Source of the DNA: an uncultured Flavobacteriaceae bacterium
GTDB lineage: Bacteria; Bacteroidota; Bacteroidia; Flavobacteriales; Flavobacteriaceae
Reading direction: 5' to 3'
Length of the DNA: 16,139 nucleotides
NCBI GenBank assembly: GCA_938041595.1
Contig: CALITN010000187.1
Coordinates: forward strand, 1-16,139
Below, in pieces: positions 1-7,661 of this stretch; within the stretch, counting starts at the first letter, position 1; every line of letters starts with the position of its first letter. The translations under genes were made by a program, and so were the position numbers. The notes under the pieces are model-generated. The model did not search any database. It saw nothing but the letters and a program-made list of their open reading frames with translations, and was not told the origin of the DNA.

Positions 1-1221
1 CCTTTGATTGAAGTAGAACGAAATTATGACAAATGGATTCGAAACCTGTTGTGGACCTTGTTGATTCTTATTTTGGGCCTCGGCGGATTCTATTCATACT
101 TTGTTTTACAAAAACGAAAAAGGGAACGAGAGCAACAGCTTCCTCCTTTTGATCAGGCTCTTCAAGACCTAAAGTCCCTAGAAGCCCGAATTCCATCCAA
201 TCAAGAAGAATTTAAATCATATTATTCCAAACTTACAGACATCGTTCGGCGTTATTTGGAAGAAGAAGCCAAGGTAGATGCCTTGGAAAGCACCTCCGAT
301 GAGCTCTTACAAAAATTAGAGCTCCTGCAAGATGCAGGAAAAATCAACCTCCAAACGGAGACCTTAAAAAATCTGAAACGTGTCTTGGGCACAGCAGACT
401 TGGTTAAGTTTGCTCGTTCCCTTCCCGAACACGGGATTGCCGCTATTGACAGAGAATTGGTAGAAGAAGTGGTCATCGATACCCAAAAGGGATTGCCTGA
501 ACCTACTTTGGAAGAAATGCAACAAAAAGCGGCCTATCAGAAGTTGCTTCGTCAGCAAAAACGTAAAAAACGAATCCAAATTCTTGGGATGACGGCTCTG
601 GGACTTCTCCTTCTGTCATTTACAGTTTCCGTTTTGTATTATGGCTACTATCCCGTTCGCGATACCCTTGTAGGCTATCCAACCAAAAAGCTAGACAACA
701 ATCAATGGGTCACCAGTATGTATGGAACCCCTCCAATTCGAGTGTCTACTCCTCGTGTTCTAAAACGGGTGGAATCGATGGAAGCCAATGTGTTTAAGCA
801 CTTCATTTTAGGAACTCCTGACGATGCTTTTTTTATGGCCTTAAAGTTCAGCGAAAAGCCCACGAAAGAAGCCGAATCTAAAGAAGAGACTTCATCACCG
901 AATGTGGCTACCGAAGCCGAAGTGCAGGCTATTATAGATGCAACCATTGAGAATTATCAGAAGCTGGGGGCAACCAATATATTGATCAATTCAGAGGTGA
1001 TCACCACAGCCTCTGGTATTCCTGCCTTAAAGATTTACGGGACACTTGATTACCCAAGGAAAGGAGAAAATCAGCGGACTCGTAACAACTATACCAGTTT
1101 GATTTTTGATTTTGAAGAGGGGAAAATAGAAATCACATTGATGTATGGAAAAGACGATCGCTATGGAGGTGGGCTGGAAGAACGAATCGTCGATAGTGTG
1201 GAACTCATTAAAGAATTATAA
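1..1221 (+). CDS. Bat-operon membrane protein upstream of batA, 5' end cut off
   Basis: The reading frame is open to the first base of the window, and the first possible start (TTG at 4) lies directly before a membrane helix, so this is most likely the C-terminal part of a longer protein. Counting from the TTG: a membrane segment at about 12-35; a charged cytoplasmic helical region at 40-190, whose 48-140 part resembles DUF4381-type domains (YYSKLTDIVRRYL, then a VLGTADLVKFA motif); a second membrane segment at about 191-213; and a 190-residue C-terminal region that I do not recognise. Flavobacterial Bat operons usually carry such a protein between the DUF58 gene and batA, with an exported N-terminal beta domain, which here would lie outside the window. 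It ends 3 bases before batA and shares its frame. Its role in the Bat complex is inferred from position alone. Confidence 0.8.
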   Translation, partial: PLIEVERNYDKWIRNLLWTLLILILGLGGFYSYFVLQKRKREREQQLPPFDQALQDLKSLEARIPSNQEEFKSYYSKLTDIVRRYLEEEAKVDALESTSDELLQKLELLQDAGKINLQTETLKNLKRVLGTADLVKFARSLPEHGIAAIDRELVEEVVIDTQKGLPEPTLEEMQQKAAYQKLLRQQKRKKRIQILGMTALGLLLLSFTVSVLYYGYYPVRDTLVGYPTKKLDNNQWVTSMYGTPPIRVSTPRVLKRVESMEANVFKHFILGTPDDAFFMALKFSEKPTKEAESKEETSSPNVATEAEVQAIIDATIENYQKLGATNILINSEVITTASGIPALKIYGTLDYPRKGENQRTRNNYTSLIFDFEEGKIEITLMYGKDDRYGGGLEERIVDSVELIKEL

Positions 1222-1224
1222 GCA

Positions 1225-2229
1225 GTGCTAAACGGAATCTATTTTGCGAATCCCCATTACCTTTGGCTGTTTACGGTTTTGCCACTTTGGCTGGTGTGGG
1301 AGTTTATGACACGCAGTCAATCCCAGCCACAACTCCGATGGTCCTCCTTGGGCGGTTTTGGCAAAAAGCACCGAGGTCTGGCGCGGTTCCGTTCTTTGTT
1401 GTTGGTTTTTCGTTTTTTGACTCTTTCCGCTTTGATCCTTGCTCTGGCACGCCCCCAAACCAAAGACGTTTCTACACGTACGGTTACCAATAGCGGGATT
1501 GATATTGTGATGGCTATAGATGTTTCATCGAGTATGTTGGCACAGGACTTGAAACCCAACCGCCTCAATGCCCTCAAAAGAGTAGCCAGTGACTTTATCG
1601 GAAACCGCGTTAGTGATCGGATCGGACTGGTGGTTTATGCCGGGGAAAGTTATACCAAGACTCCCATCACCAGTGATAAGAATATTGTAAAAAAGAGCCT
1701 TCGAGAGATTAATTTTGAGGGATTCATTGAAGATGGTACGGCCATTGGAATGGGATTGGCAACTGCCGTAAACCGACTGAAGGACAGTCGCGCAAAGAGC
1801 AAAGTGATTATTCTATTGACAGACGGTGTGAACAATTCTGGGTTTATCGACCCGCGGATTGCAGCAGAGTTGGCTGTAGAGTACAATATTAAAACGTACA
1901 CCATTGGTCTGGGGAGTAATGGCACTGCGAAAGCTCCAATTGGCGTATTACCGAATGGGAAATTTCAGTACGGCCTGACCAAAGTAGAGATTGATGAAGA
2001 CCTGCTGCGAACAATTGCCAAAACTACAGGCGGCCTTTATTTTAGAGCCACTGATAACCAACGTTTGGTAGAGATTTACGAGGAGATCAACAAATTAGAA
2101 AAAACAGAAATTGAAGAATTCAAATACTACAATTTTGAGGAAAAATACCGCCCGCTAGCCCTGCTTGCTTTGGTATTGTTGGTACTGGAATGGCTGTTAC
2201 GAAGAACCCTTTTTAAAAGTTTTATATAA
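1225..2229 (+). CDS. batA: BatA, VWA-domain membrane protein
   Basis: 334 residues with the classic BatA layout: two N-terminal membrane segments (about 8-28 and 57-76), a von Willebrand factor A domain (about 91-290) and a C-terminal membrane helix (about 312-328). The metal-ion-dependent adhesion site is complete: D99-x-S101-x-S103, T172 and D200 (LLTDG), so the domain should bind a divalent metal and a partner protein. The start is GTG. It is the first start codon after the in-frame stop of the preceding gene (3 bases between), and the next ATG (residue 28) would remove the first helix. The gene overlaps batB by one base (TAATG). By family knowledge, BatA acts with BatB and a MoxR-type ATPase at the inner membrane; the partner proteins are not established here. 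Confidence 0.93.
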   Translation: MLNGIYFANPHYLWLFTVLPLWLVWEFMTRSQSQPQLRWSSLGGFGKKHRGLARFRSLLLVFRFLTLSALILALARPQTKDVSTRTVTNSGIDIVMAIDVSSSMLAQDLKPNRLNALKRVASDFIGNRVSDRIGLVVYAGESYTKTPITSDKNIVKKSLREINFEGFIEDGTAIGMGLATAVNRLKDSRAKSKVIILLTDGVNNSGFIDPRIAAELAVEYNIKTYTIGLGSNGTAKAPIGVLPNGKFQYGLTKVEIDEDLLRTIAKTTGGLYFRATDNQRLVEIYEEINKLEKTEIEEFKYYNFEEKYRPLALLALVLLVLEWLLRRTLFKSFI

Positions 2230-3296
2230 TGTATCAACTCGATCTTCCTGTTTACCTTTATGTACTTTCGCTGCTTCCCTTGTTGTGGCTGGGGGAATGG
2301 ATCTATGTGTCTTGGCAGCAAAGACGCCAATTGCAATTAGGAGGACCAGAGTTGTTGGAAAAATTAAGCCCCAACCGTTCCAAATTCAAACCGCGACTCA
2401 AGCTCTTTATTTTAACCTTGGCGATGGCCAGTTTGGTTGGCGGTCTGGTCAATCCTAAAATAGGAACAGAATTAGAGACTGTGACTCGTGAAGGCGTTGA
2501 TTTGGTTTTTGCCGTAGATGTTTCTAAAAGCATGTTGGCTGAAGACATTGCCCCCAACCGATTGGAAAAATCCAAGCGTTTGGTTTCCGCTATTATCAAT
2601 CGTTTGGCGAGCGATCGAGTGGGGATCATTGCCTATGCGGCACAAGCGATCCCCCAATTGCCCATCACAACCGACTATGGAGCGGCTAAGATGTTTTTAC
2701 AGGGATTGAATACCGAAATGCTATCCTCTCAGGGAACCGCGATTGATGCCGCTCTGGATTTATCAGCCACCTTTTTTGACGATGCCGCCCAAACCAATAA
2801 GGTGGTCTTTTTGATTTCTGATGGGGAAGATCATTCCGAAGAAGGTGTGACCGCAGCCAACCGTGCCGCAGCAGCAGGGATCACTATTTTTACCCTGGGT
2901 GTAGGAACCGAGGCTGGCTCTCCTATTCCTTTGAAAAAAAACGGAATTGTTGAAAGCTATAAGAAAGATTTGGAAGGGGAAGTGGTTGTTACCCAACGAA
3001 ACGCTGCCATGCTAGAACAAATCGCAGAAGCAACCGGCGGTGCCTACCAAGATGGAAACAATACCCAAACGGTATTGGATTTTGTGAGTGAACGTCTTAA
3101 AGAAATGGATAAAAAAGAGTTTGAAGCGAAGAAGTTTGTGAGTTATAAGGACCAATTTCAGGCTTTTCTATTTGCTGCATTCCTCTTAATTTTGGCAGAA
3201 CGTTTGGTGTTTTCAACTCAAACCCAATGGATAAAGCGATTGAATTTATTCAATGAAGCAAGTACAATAGAGCAGCACACAAAAAAAGATGCATAA
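2229..3296 (+). CDS. batB: BatB, VWA-domain membrane protein
   Basis: 355 residues, the second VWA protein of the operon and plainly a relative of BatA. Both carry SMLA-[EQ]-D-x-x-PNRL followed by DR-[VI]-G and a PIT-[TS]-D motif. Membrane segments lie at about 5-23, 57-76 and 311-330, with the VWA domain between the second and third. The metal site is intact: D97-x-S99-x-S101, T170 and D198 (LISDGED). The ATG shares its A with the last base of the batA stop codon, which suggests translational coupling. The C-terminal 20 residues after the last helix are short and polar. BatA and BatB probably arose by tandem duplication and may form a heteromer; that is inference from similarity and adjacency. 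Confidence 0.93.
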   Translation: MYQLDLPVYLYVLSLLPLLWLGEWIYVSWQQRRQLQLGGPELLEKLSPNRSKFKPRLKLFILTLAMASLVGGLVNPKIGTELETVTREGVDLVFAVDVSKSMLAEDIAPNRLEKSKRLVSAIINRLASDRVGIIAYAAQAIPQLPITTDYGAAKMFLQGLNTEMLSSQGTAIDAALDLSATFFDDAAQTNKVVFLISDGEDHSEEGVTAANRAAAAGITIFTLGVGTEAGSPIPLKKNGIVESYKKDLEGEVVVTQRNAAMLEQIAEATGGAYQDGNNTQTVLDFVSERLKEMDKKEFEAKKFVSYKDQFQAFLFAAFLLILAERLVFSTQTQWIKRLNLFNEASTIEQHTKKDA

Positions 3297-4146
3297 AATT
3301 AAAAACCATCTATTTTTTATCATGAAAAAACAATATTGGGTGTTTATGGTCTTTATAACTTGGGGCTGGTCTCAGCAATCAGAAGTATCCAATACAATTG
3401 CTGGGGCCAATGAGTTATTGAAAAATAAGGAAGCGGTAGTGTCTGAAATGGAATATCGAAAGGCCCTTTCCGACAGTCCCAATCGCATAGAAGCGCTCTA
3501 TAATCTGGGAAATAACCACTACCAATCGGGTGATTTTGACGAGGCTTCCCAACGCTATTTTGAAACCCAGAAAAAAGCAGCAAGTCGAGGAGAGCGTCAC
3601 CAAGCCTTCCACAATATGGGAAATGTAAGCATGGAGCAAAAAGACTATGCCAAGGCAGTAGAAGCCTACAAAAATGCGTTACGCAACAATCCTGCCGATG
3701 AAGAAACCCGATATAACTACGCTCTTGCCAAAAAGTTGTTAGAGAAAGAAAAACAACAGCAAGATCAACAAAACAAGGACCAGAACAAGGATCAAAAGAA
3801 GGACCAAAACAAAGAGCAAGATCCTAACAAAGACCAAGATAAGGGCGACAAAAAGGAACAGGAAGGCGATCAAAAAGAAGAGGGTGATGATGCCAAAAAG
3901 GATGAGAAAGACAGTGACAAAAATAAGGACGATGGCAAGGATTCTAAGAATGATCCTAAGGAGAACGACTCAAAAGATAACAAGCCCAATCCACAACAAC
4001 CTCCTAAGCCCAAAGAGGGTCAACTCTCGCCCCAGCAGGTTAAAAGTCTGTTAGAGGCGATGAATAATCAGGAGAAAAAAGTGCAGGATAAAATCAAAGC
4101 TAAAAAAGTGAAAGGAACCCCCGTAAAAGGAAAGAAAGACTGGTAA
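3289..4146 (+). CDS. batC: BatC, TPR protein with charged low-complexity linker
   Basis: 285 residues if started at the ATG overlapping the batB end (8 bases). A second in-frame ATG at 3322 gives a cleaner short signal peptide (MKKQYWVFMVFITWGWSQQ) and is a serious alternative; I kept the first because overlapping junctions are the rule in this operon. After the signal come two TPR repeats (about 67-100 and 104-137), then a linker at about 153-243 made almost only of K, D, Q, N, E, G and P, and a conserved-looking tail beginning LSPQQVKSLLEAMNN and ending in KDW. That tail is typical of Bacteroidota BatC proteins. The protein is probably exported and a scaffold in the periplasm. The linker is encoded by imperfect repeats around AAGGACCA / AACAAGGA. 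Confidence 0.88.
   Translation: MHKIKNHLFFIMKKQYWVFMVFITWGWSQQSEVSNTIAGANELLKNKEAVVSEMEYRKALSDSPNRIEALYNLGNNHYQSGDFDEASQRYFETQKKAASRGERHQAFHNMGNVSMEQKDYAKAVEAYKNALRNNPADEETRYNYALAKKLLEKEKQQQDQQNKDQNKDQKKDQNKEQDPNKDQDKGDKKEQEGDQKEEGDDAKKDEKDSDKNKDDGKDSKNDPKENDSKDNKPNPQQPPKPKEGQLSPQQVKSLLEAMNNQEKKVQDKIKAKKVKGTPVKGKKDW
3767..4015 (+). repeat. Imperfect codon-level repeats encoding the BatC charged linker
   Basis: This part of batC is built from slightly varying units such as AACAAGGACCAG, AACAAGGATCAA and AAAGACCAAG. They translate to runs of N/K/D/Q and later K/D/E/S. The copies differ at third positions and the frame is kept throughout, so the region is a low-complexity coding segment that may vary in length between strains, not a precise tandem array. 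Confidence 0.6.
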
Positions 4147-4147
4147 G

Positions 4148-5923
4148 ATGCAACTAGGTTTACATTTTCGATATTGGCTACAACTTGGGCTACTACTCCT
4201 AGCAGCACCCCAGCTTTGGTCACAGGTTTCTTTCGAAGCACGAGTAAGCAAGAAAAAACTTGGGTTAAACGAGCGCTTACGAGTCGATTTTGTGATGAAT
4301 GAAAATGGTGACAATTTCACACCACCGAATTTCGATGGCTTTCGAGTCATGGGAGGGCCCAATCAATCCATCAGCAATTCCTACATCAATGGACGCAGAA
4401 GTTTTTCCAAGTCTTTCACCTACTTTTTGTCTCCCATGCGAAAGGGACAGTTAACCATCAAACAGGCAAAGGTAGATATAGGAGGAGAACAGTATAAAAC
4501 CACTCCCATACAAGTCCAAGTTACGGAAGCCGTAGCCGTACCCAAAGACCCTAATAGTGTAGAATATCTGGCCGATCAGAACATGCACCTAGTGGCGGAG
4601 GTCTCCAAGCGAAATCCCTATTTAAACGAGCGGGTAACCGTTCAGTATAAATTATACTTCCGAAATCCAATCAAAATATCACAGGCTCCCAGAGAAATGG
4701 AAAGCCCAAAGTTTGTTGATTTTTGGAGTCAGAACATCAAAATTCCACAACTTCGGATTGAGCAGGGCTCCTACAAAGGCGAGTCCTACAATGTGGTGGT
4801 GTGGCGTAAAACGGTTTTATACCCCCAAAAAACAGGCAAGCTGGTTTTGGAACCTCTTACCCTTAATGTGACGGCCGAATTACCGACCAATCGCCGGGAT
4901 TTTTTTGGAGACCGGATCATGCGGCAAGTCAATCGAGTGGTGACAGCAGGGGAATTGCGCCTGAATGTCAAACCCTTACCTGAAGAAGGCAAACCCGATG
5001 ATTTTACCGGAGCTGTTGGGGATTTCAATTTTGATGTTTTGCTCAATAAAAAATCCCTCAAAGCCTCTGAATCTTTTCAAGCGCGCATCAAAGTATCCGG
5101 ATCGGGAAATCTTACGCTTTTTAAGCTTCCCAAGATTAAGGTTCCCAATACATTGGAGGTCTATGAACCGGAACATAAGGAGGATGTAAAGACCAGTTTA
5201 CGAGGGATGCAGGGGACTATTCAAGATACTTATACGATCGTCCCCCAGTATCAAGGAAAATATCCCATTAGCCCGTTGACCTTTACCTATTTTAACCCTA
5301 GGACGCAACGCTATGAAAAAGCCGTTTCACAAAACTTTGTAGTAGATGTCTTTGAAGGTCCTTTGGCTACAAATAGTACCTCTCCAAAGTCCATTTCTTC
5401 CAATGTAATTCCAACAAATAATGCCAACTTTAAGTTCATCAAGCTCAAAGCCCAATGGCAGCAGATGAACTCGCAACCGCTGTGGGGGACGGCACGTTTT
5501 TATATACTTTTGTTCAGCCCTATCCTTCTTTTATTGTTGATGATTCCACTTCGTCGTTGGCAGCAATCCCACGTGCCAGACCTGCAATCTCGAAAACAGA
5601 AAGCAGCTAGTAAAAGGGCACGAAGGTTCTTAGCTACGGCAAAGAAAAACAGTGCCAATAAGACCTTGTTTTACGAAGCCTTGGAAGCCGCCTTACACAA
5701 CTATTTGAAGTCCAAGCTTAAAATTGAAACAACTGATTTCAATAAAGAAACGATCGAAACGCTTCTCCGAGACAAGGACGTTGATACCGACTTGGCAAAG
5801 GGTTTTGTTGCCTTACTAGGCAACTGTGAGCAAGCGCGTTATGCACCGTCTTCTGAGGTACAAATACAGAACGACTATGAAGCGGCCGTTCGAACAATCA
5901 CACAAATTGATCGAAAGCTATGA
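4148..5923 (+). CDS. batD: BatD, exported beta-domain protein with C-terminal membrane anchor
   Basis: 591 residues. A signal peptide (about 1-25, with the hydrophobic core LQLGLLLLAA) is followed by a long region of beta-rich repeats (about 27-405) with the spaced motifs of the BatD / 'oxygen tolerance' family: LNERLRVDF, PNFDGFRV, and the second-domain counterpart PYLNERVTVQYKLYF. A single membrane helix lies at about 450-468, and then a basic cytoplasmic helical domain (about 480-591). The bulk is therefore periplasmic with a small cytoplasmic tail. The tail resembles the helical domain of the first gene in the window (see findings). The ATG is one base after the batC stop, and the stop overlaps the batE start (ATGA). 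No key feature appears lost. Confidence 0.92.
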   Translation: MQLGLHFRYWLQLGLLLLAAPQLWSQVSFEARVSKKKLGLNERLRVDFVMNENGDNFTPPNFDGFRVMGGPNQSISNSYINGRRSFSKSFTYFLSPMRKGQLTIKQAKVDIGGEQYKTTPIQVQVTEAVAVPKDPNSVEYLADQNMHLVAEVSKRNPYLNERVTVQYKLYFRNPIKISQAPREMESPKFVDFWSQNIKIPQLRIEQGSYKGESYNVVVWRKTVLYPQKTGKLVLEPLTLNVTAELPTNRRDFFGDRIMRQVNRVVTAGELRLNVKPLPEEGKPDDFTGAVGDFNFDVLLNKKSLKASESFQARIKVSGSGNLTLFKLPKIKVPNTLEVYEPEHKEDVKTSLRGMQGTIQDTYTIVPQYQGKYPISPLTFTYFNPRTQRYEKAVSQNFVVDVFEGPLATNSTSPKSISSNVIPTNNANFKFIKLKAQWQQMNSQPLWGTARFYILLFSPILLLLLMIPLRRWQQSHVPDLQSRKQKAASKRARRFLATAKKNSANKTLFYEALEAALHNYLKSKLKIETTDFNKETIETLLRDKDVDTDLAKGFVALLGNCEQARYAPSSEVQIQNDYEAAVRTITQIDRKL

Positions 5924-6684
5924 GATTGAATTTTATTTTTTTCGGACTGTTTTTGCTAGGTCTTGGATTTTATTTGGGGAATGCCCAAACCACTGAGGAA
6001 TGGTTTGAAAAAGGCAATGCAGCCTATACCAATGCGGCCTATAAACAAGCCATCGAAGCCTATCTAAAATCATTGGAGGAGGGCCAGCACAGTGCTGCCT
6101 TGTATTATAATCTAGGAAGTGCTTATTACCGTATGAATGCTGTGGCGGAAAGCATTTACTATTTTGAAAAGGGGTTGACCTTGGCTCCCGATGATCCAGA
6201 TTTGAAAAACAATATTCTTTTTGCCAAAAACATGACGGTGGATGCTATTGAAGAACTGCCACAGACGCAAGTGGCACAGTTTCAATCCAGACTTTTGTCT
6301 GCATTGAGCTTACCCCATTGGACCTGGTTAAGCCTTTTATTGGTTTGGTTGTTTGCACTCTTTATGACGGGATATTTGTGGCTCCAATCTTCGCGGGTTA
6401 AAAAACAGCTTTTTGTTATAGGATTGGTTTTTGGAATGCTGGGTGTTGCCTCTTATTTTGCGGCCAACGCTAAAAACAACAAACTTCAGTCAGAACAGTA
6501 TGGGATTGTTTTTTCTGAACGCATTGAGGTTAACAATGAACCCAATCGCCGCTCGGAAATACAATTCACTTTGCATGAGGGGACCAAGGTTCAAATCCTT
6601 GAGCAGTTTCAAGAGTGGCAAAAGATACGGATTGCTAATGGTGCGGAAGGCTGGGTCTCAGATGCCAACATTCGACCGTTGTAG
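5920..6684 (+). CDS. batE: BatE, TPR and SH3-like membrane protein
   Basis: 254 residues. The order is: N-terminal signal or anchor (about 1-22), two TPR units (about 26-58 and 60-93; EEWFEKGNAAY and AALYYNLGSAYYR), two membrane helices (about 133-154 and 163-181), and a C-terminal bacterial SH3-like domain (about 192-254; EGTKVQILEQFQEWQKIR, then EGWV). Both soluble parts are likely periplasmic if the N-terminus is a cleaved signal. It is the last gene of the operon and starts within the batD stop (ATGA overlap). SH3-like domains in envelope proteins often touch peptidoglycan or partner proteins; the ligand here is unknown. Only four bases separate its stop from the convergent cvpA stop. Confidence 0.9.
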   Translation: MRLNFIFFGLFLLGLGFYLGNAQTTEEWFEKGNAAYTNAAYKQAIEAYLKSLEEGQHSAALYYNLGSAYYRMNAVAESIYYFEKGLTLAPDDPDLKNNILFAKNMTVDAIEELPQTQVAQFQSRLLSALSLPHWTWLSLLLVWLFALFMTGYLWLQSSRVKKQLFVIGLVFGMLGVASYFAANAKNNKLQSEQYGIVFSERIEVNNEPNRRSEIQFTLHEGTKVQILEQFQEWQKIRIANGAEGWVSDANIRPL

Positions 6685-6688
6685 CAAC

Positions 6689-7210
6689 TTACACCAAAGT
6701 ATTGGGGATTTCTCCCAAAGAATCGGAAGCCATCACCCAATCAAAAATGAAAGTACCCAAATCCAATAAAGGCTCATACAATACCGAAGCCTCAACAAGG
6801 CTTGGATCGAGTAGCGTAATAAGGAAATTAACACGTTGTATGGCGACCAATATCGCACTCAGCAGAATGCCTACTTTTAGCCCCCCAAACACACTTCCAA
6901 GAATACGGTTCAAAAAGCCCAGTGCAACAAGTTGAATAACTTTTGTGACGGCTTTTGCTACCAAAGTAATGCCGATTACAATCATGACAAACACCAGTAG
7001 ATAGGAAACAGCGTTAAGCACAGCGGAGTTCAAGCTTATATAAGAGTTGATATAGATTTTGGCCCAATCAGCAAATAAAAAGGCACCCCAAAGCCCAAAG
7101 ACCAGTGCGGCTAGGGAAGCTATTTCAACCAAAAGGCCTTTGCGAAAACCTTGAAAAGCACCGTATGCAAGTAAAATACCGAGAATTAAATCAATGGGGT
7201 TAACTGTCAT
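6689..7210 (-). CDS. CvpA family membrane protein
   Basis: 173 residues from the ATG at 7210; a TTG three codons upstream is possible but less likely. The N-terminus MTVNPIDLILGILLAYGAFQGFRKG is the hallmark of CvpA/colicin V production proteins: a first helix, then a G-F-x-x-G loop before the second helix (residues 18-27). Four membrane segments can be seen (about 5-22, 28-47, 62-84 and 100-122), followed by a shorter amphipathic C-terminal part. Family members are inner-membrane proteins linked to envelope homeostasis and, in Escherichia coli, to colicin V export; the exact activity is not known. It is transcribed towards batE and divergently from the next gene. I see no clear promoter box upstream of it. 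Confidence 0.87.
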   Translation of the reverse strand: MTVNPIDLILGILLAYGAFQGFRKGLLVEIASLAALVFGLWGAFLFADWAKIYINSYISLNSAVLNAVSYLLVFVMIVIGITLVAKAVTKVIQLVALGFLNRILGSVFGGLKVGILLSAILVAIQRVNFLITLLDPSLVEASVLYEPLLDLGTFIFDWVMASDSLGEIPNTLV

Positions 7211-7277
7211 GGCTGGCAAGTTGGGATTTTTTTTGGGATTCTACAATAGTACAGAAAAGGACTATCTTCGTATCGGT

Positions 7278-7643
7278 ATGTCTGTATCTTCAAAACCAAA
7301 CCAAGTCAAAGAACATTGGGAAGCATTGATTTCCCTTCTTACAGATCGTTTTTCTGATGGAGAACCCCTGGATGTTGAAGGAGTTTTGTATTTGATCGGT
7401 TTGCAGGAATTGGGCCAATTGGACAGGCGTTTTAAAAAAGATGACAATGTAAATTTGATACATATTGGTATTTGTCGTGTTTTGGAACCCTATGGCTATT
7501 ATCGATTTGAATACTATGATCCAGACGGATGGCCCCATTTTGAGTTGGTGGAAGCCTTGCCAAACCTCAAGCCTGGGGAGCAGGGAATTTTGATGAAATC
7601 AGCTATTGTGGATTATTTTTTAGAACGTGGTTTGATTCAATAA
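7278..7643 (+). CDS. Conserved hypothetical protein upstream of pheS
   Basis: 121 residues from the ATG at 7278. The frame is open to earlier ATGs at 7194 and 7209, but these would overlap the divergent cvpA start, and the added residues are a translation of a G/T-rich spacer without protein-like character. I do not recognise a named domain. Short blocks look constrained: LYLIGLQELG (37-46), HIGICRVLEPYGYY (62-75), DPDGWPHFE (81-89) and LPNLKPGEQ (94-102). It is soluble, mixed helix and strand, with no signal or membrane segment. From memory, flavobacterial genomes carry a similar small protein of unknown function; that recollection is not checked here. It lies 18 bases before pheS, so the two may be co-transcribed. 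Confidence 0.75.
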   Translation: MSVSSKPNQVKEHWEALISLLTDRFSDGEPLDVEGVLYLIGLQELGQLDRRFKKDDNVNLIHIGICRVLEPYGYYRFEYYDPDGWPHFELVEALPNLKPGEQGILMKSAIVDYFLERGLIQ

Positions 7644-7649
7644 AACCGT

Positions 7650-7657
7650 TATTTTTG
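7650..7657 (+). promoter_or_regulatory. Possible pheS promoter -7 box (TATTTTTG)
   Basis: TATTTTTG fits the Bacteroidota -7 consensus TAnnTTTG and lies five bases before the pheS ATG. A TTTG at 7631-7634 could be the -33 element, but the spacing of 15 is shorter than the usual range, so this is a weak call. If real, the pheS transcript would have almost no leader. Confidence 0.3.
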
Positions 7658-7661
7658 CTGC

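Noticed and set aside
2303..2629. 108-codon open frame antisense to batB
   Set aside because: It covers the VWA metal-site region of batB, which is clearly coding on the + strand; no independent evidence.
1..6684. The Bat operon as a previously undescribed system
   Set aside because: The gene order and domains fit the known Bacteroides aerotolerance operon, so it is not new, although its mechanism is incompletely known.
6702..6718. TTGGG / CCCAA hairpin after the bat operon as a terminator
   Set aside because: Only a five-base stem with a seven-base loop, and no T-run follows; it also lies inside cvpA codons.
7263..7270. TATCTTCG before the hypothetical gene as a promoter -7 box
   Set aside because: One mismatch to TAnnTTTG and no TTG at a suitable distance upstream; not called.
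7194..7277. Longer start for the hypothetical protein (ATG at 7194 or 7209)
   Set aside because: It would overlap the divergent cvpA start, and the extra residues come from a T/G-rich spacer without protein-like pattern. ATG 7278 is preferred.
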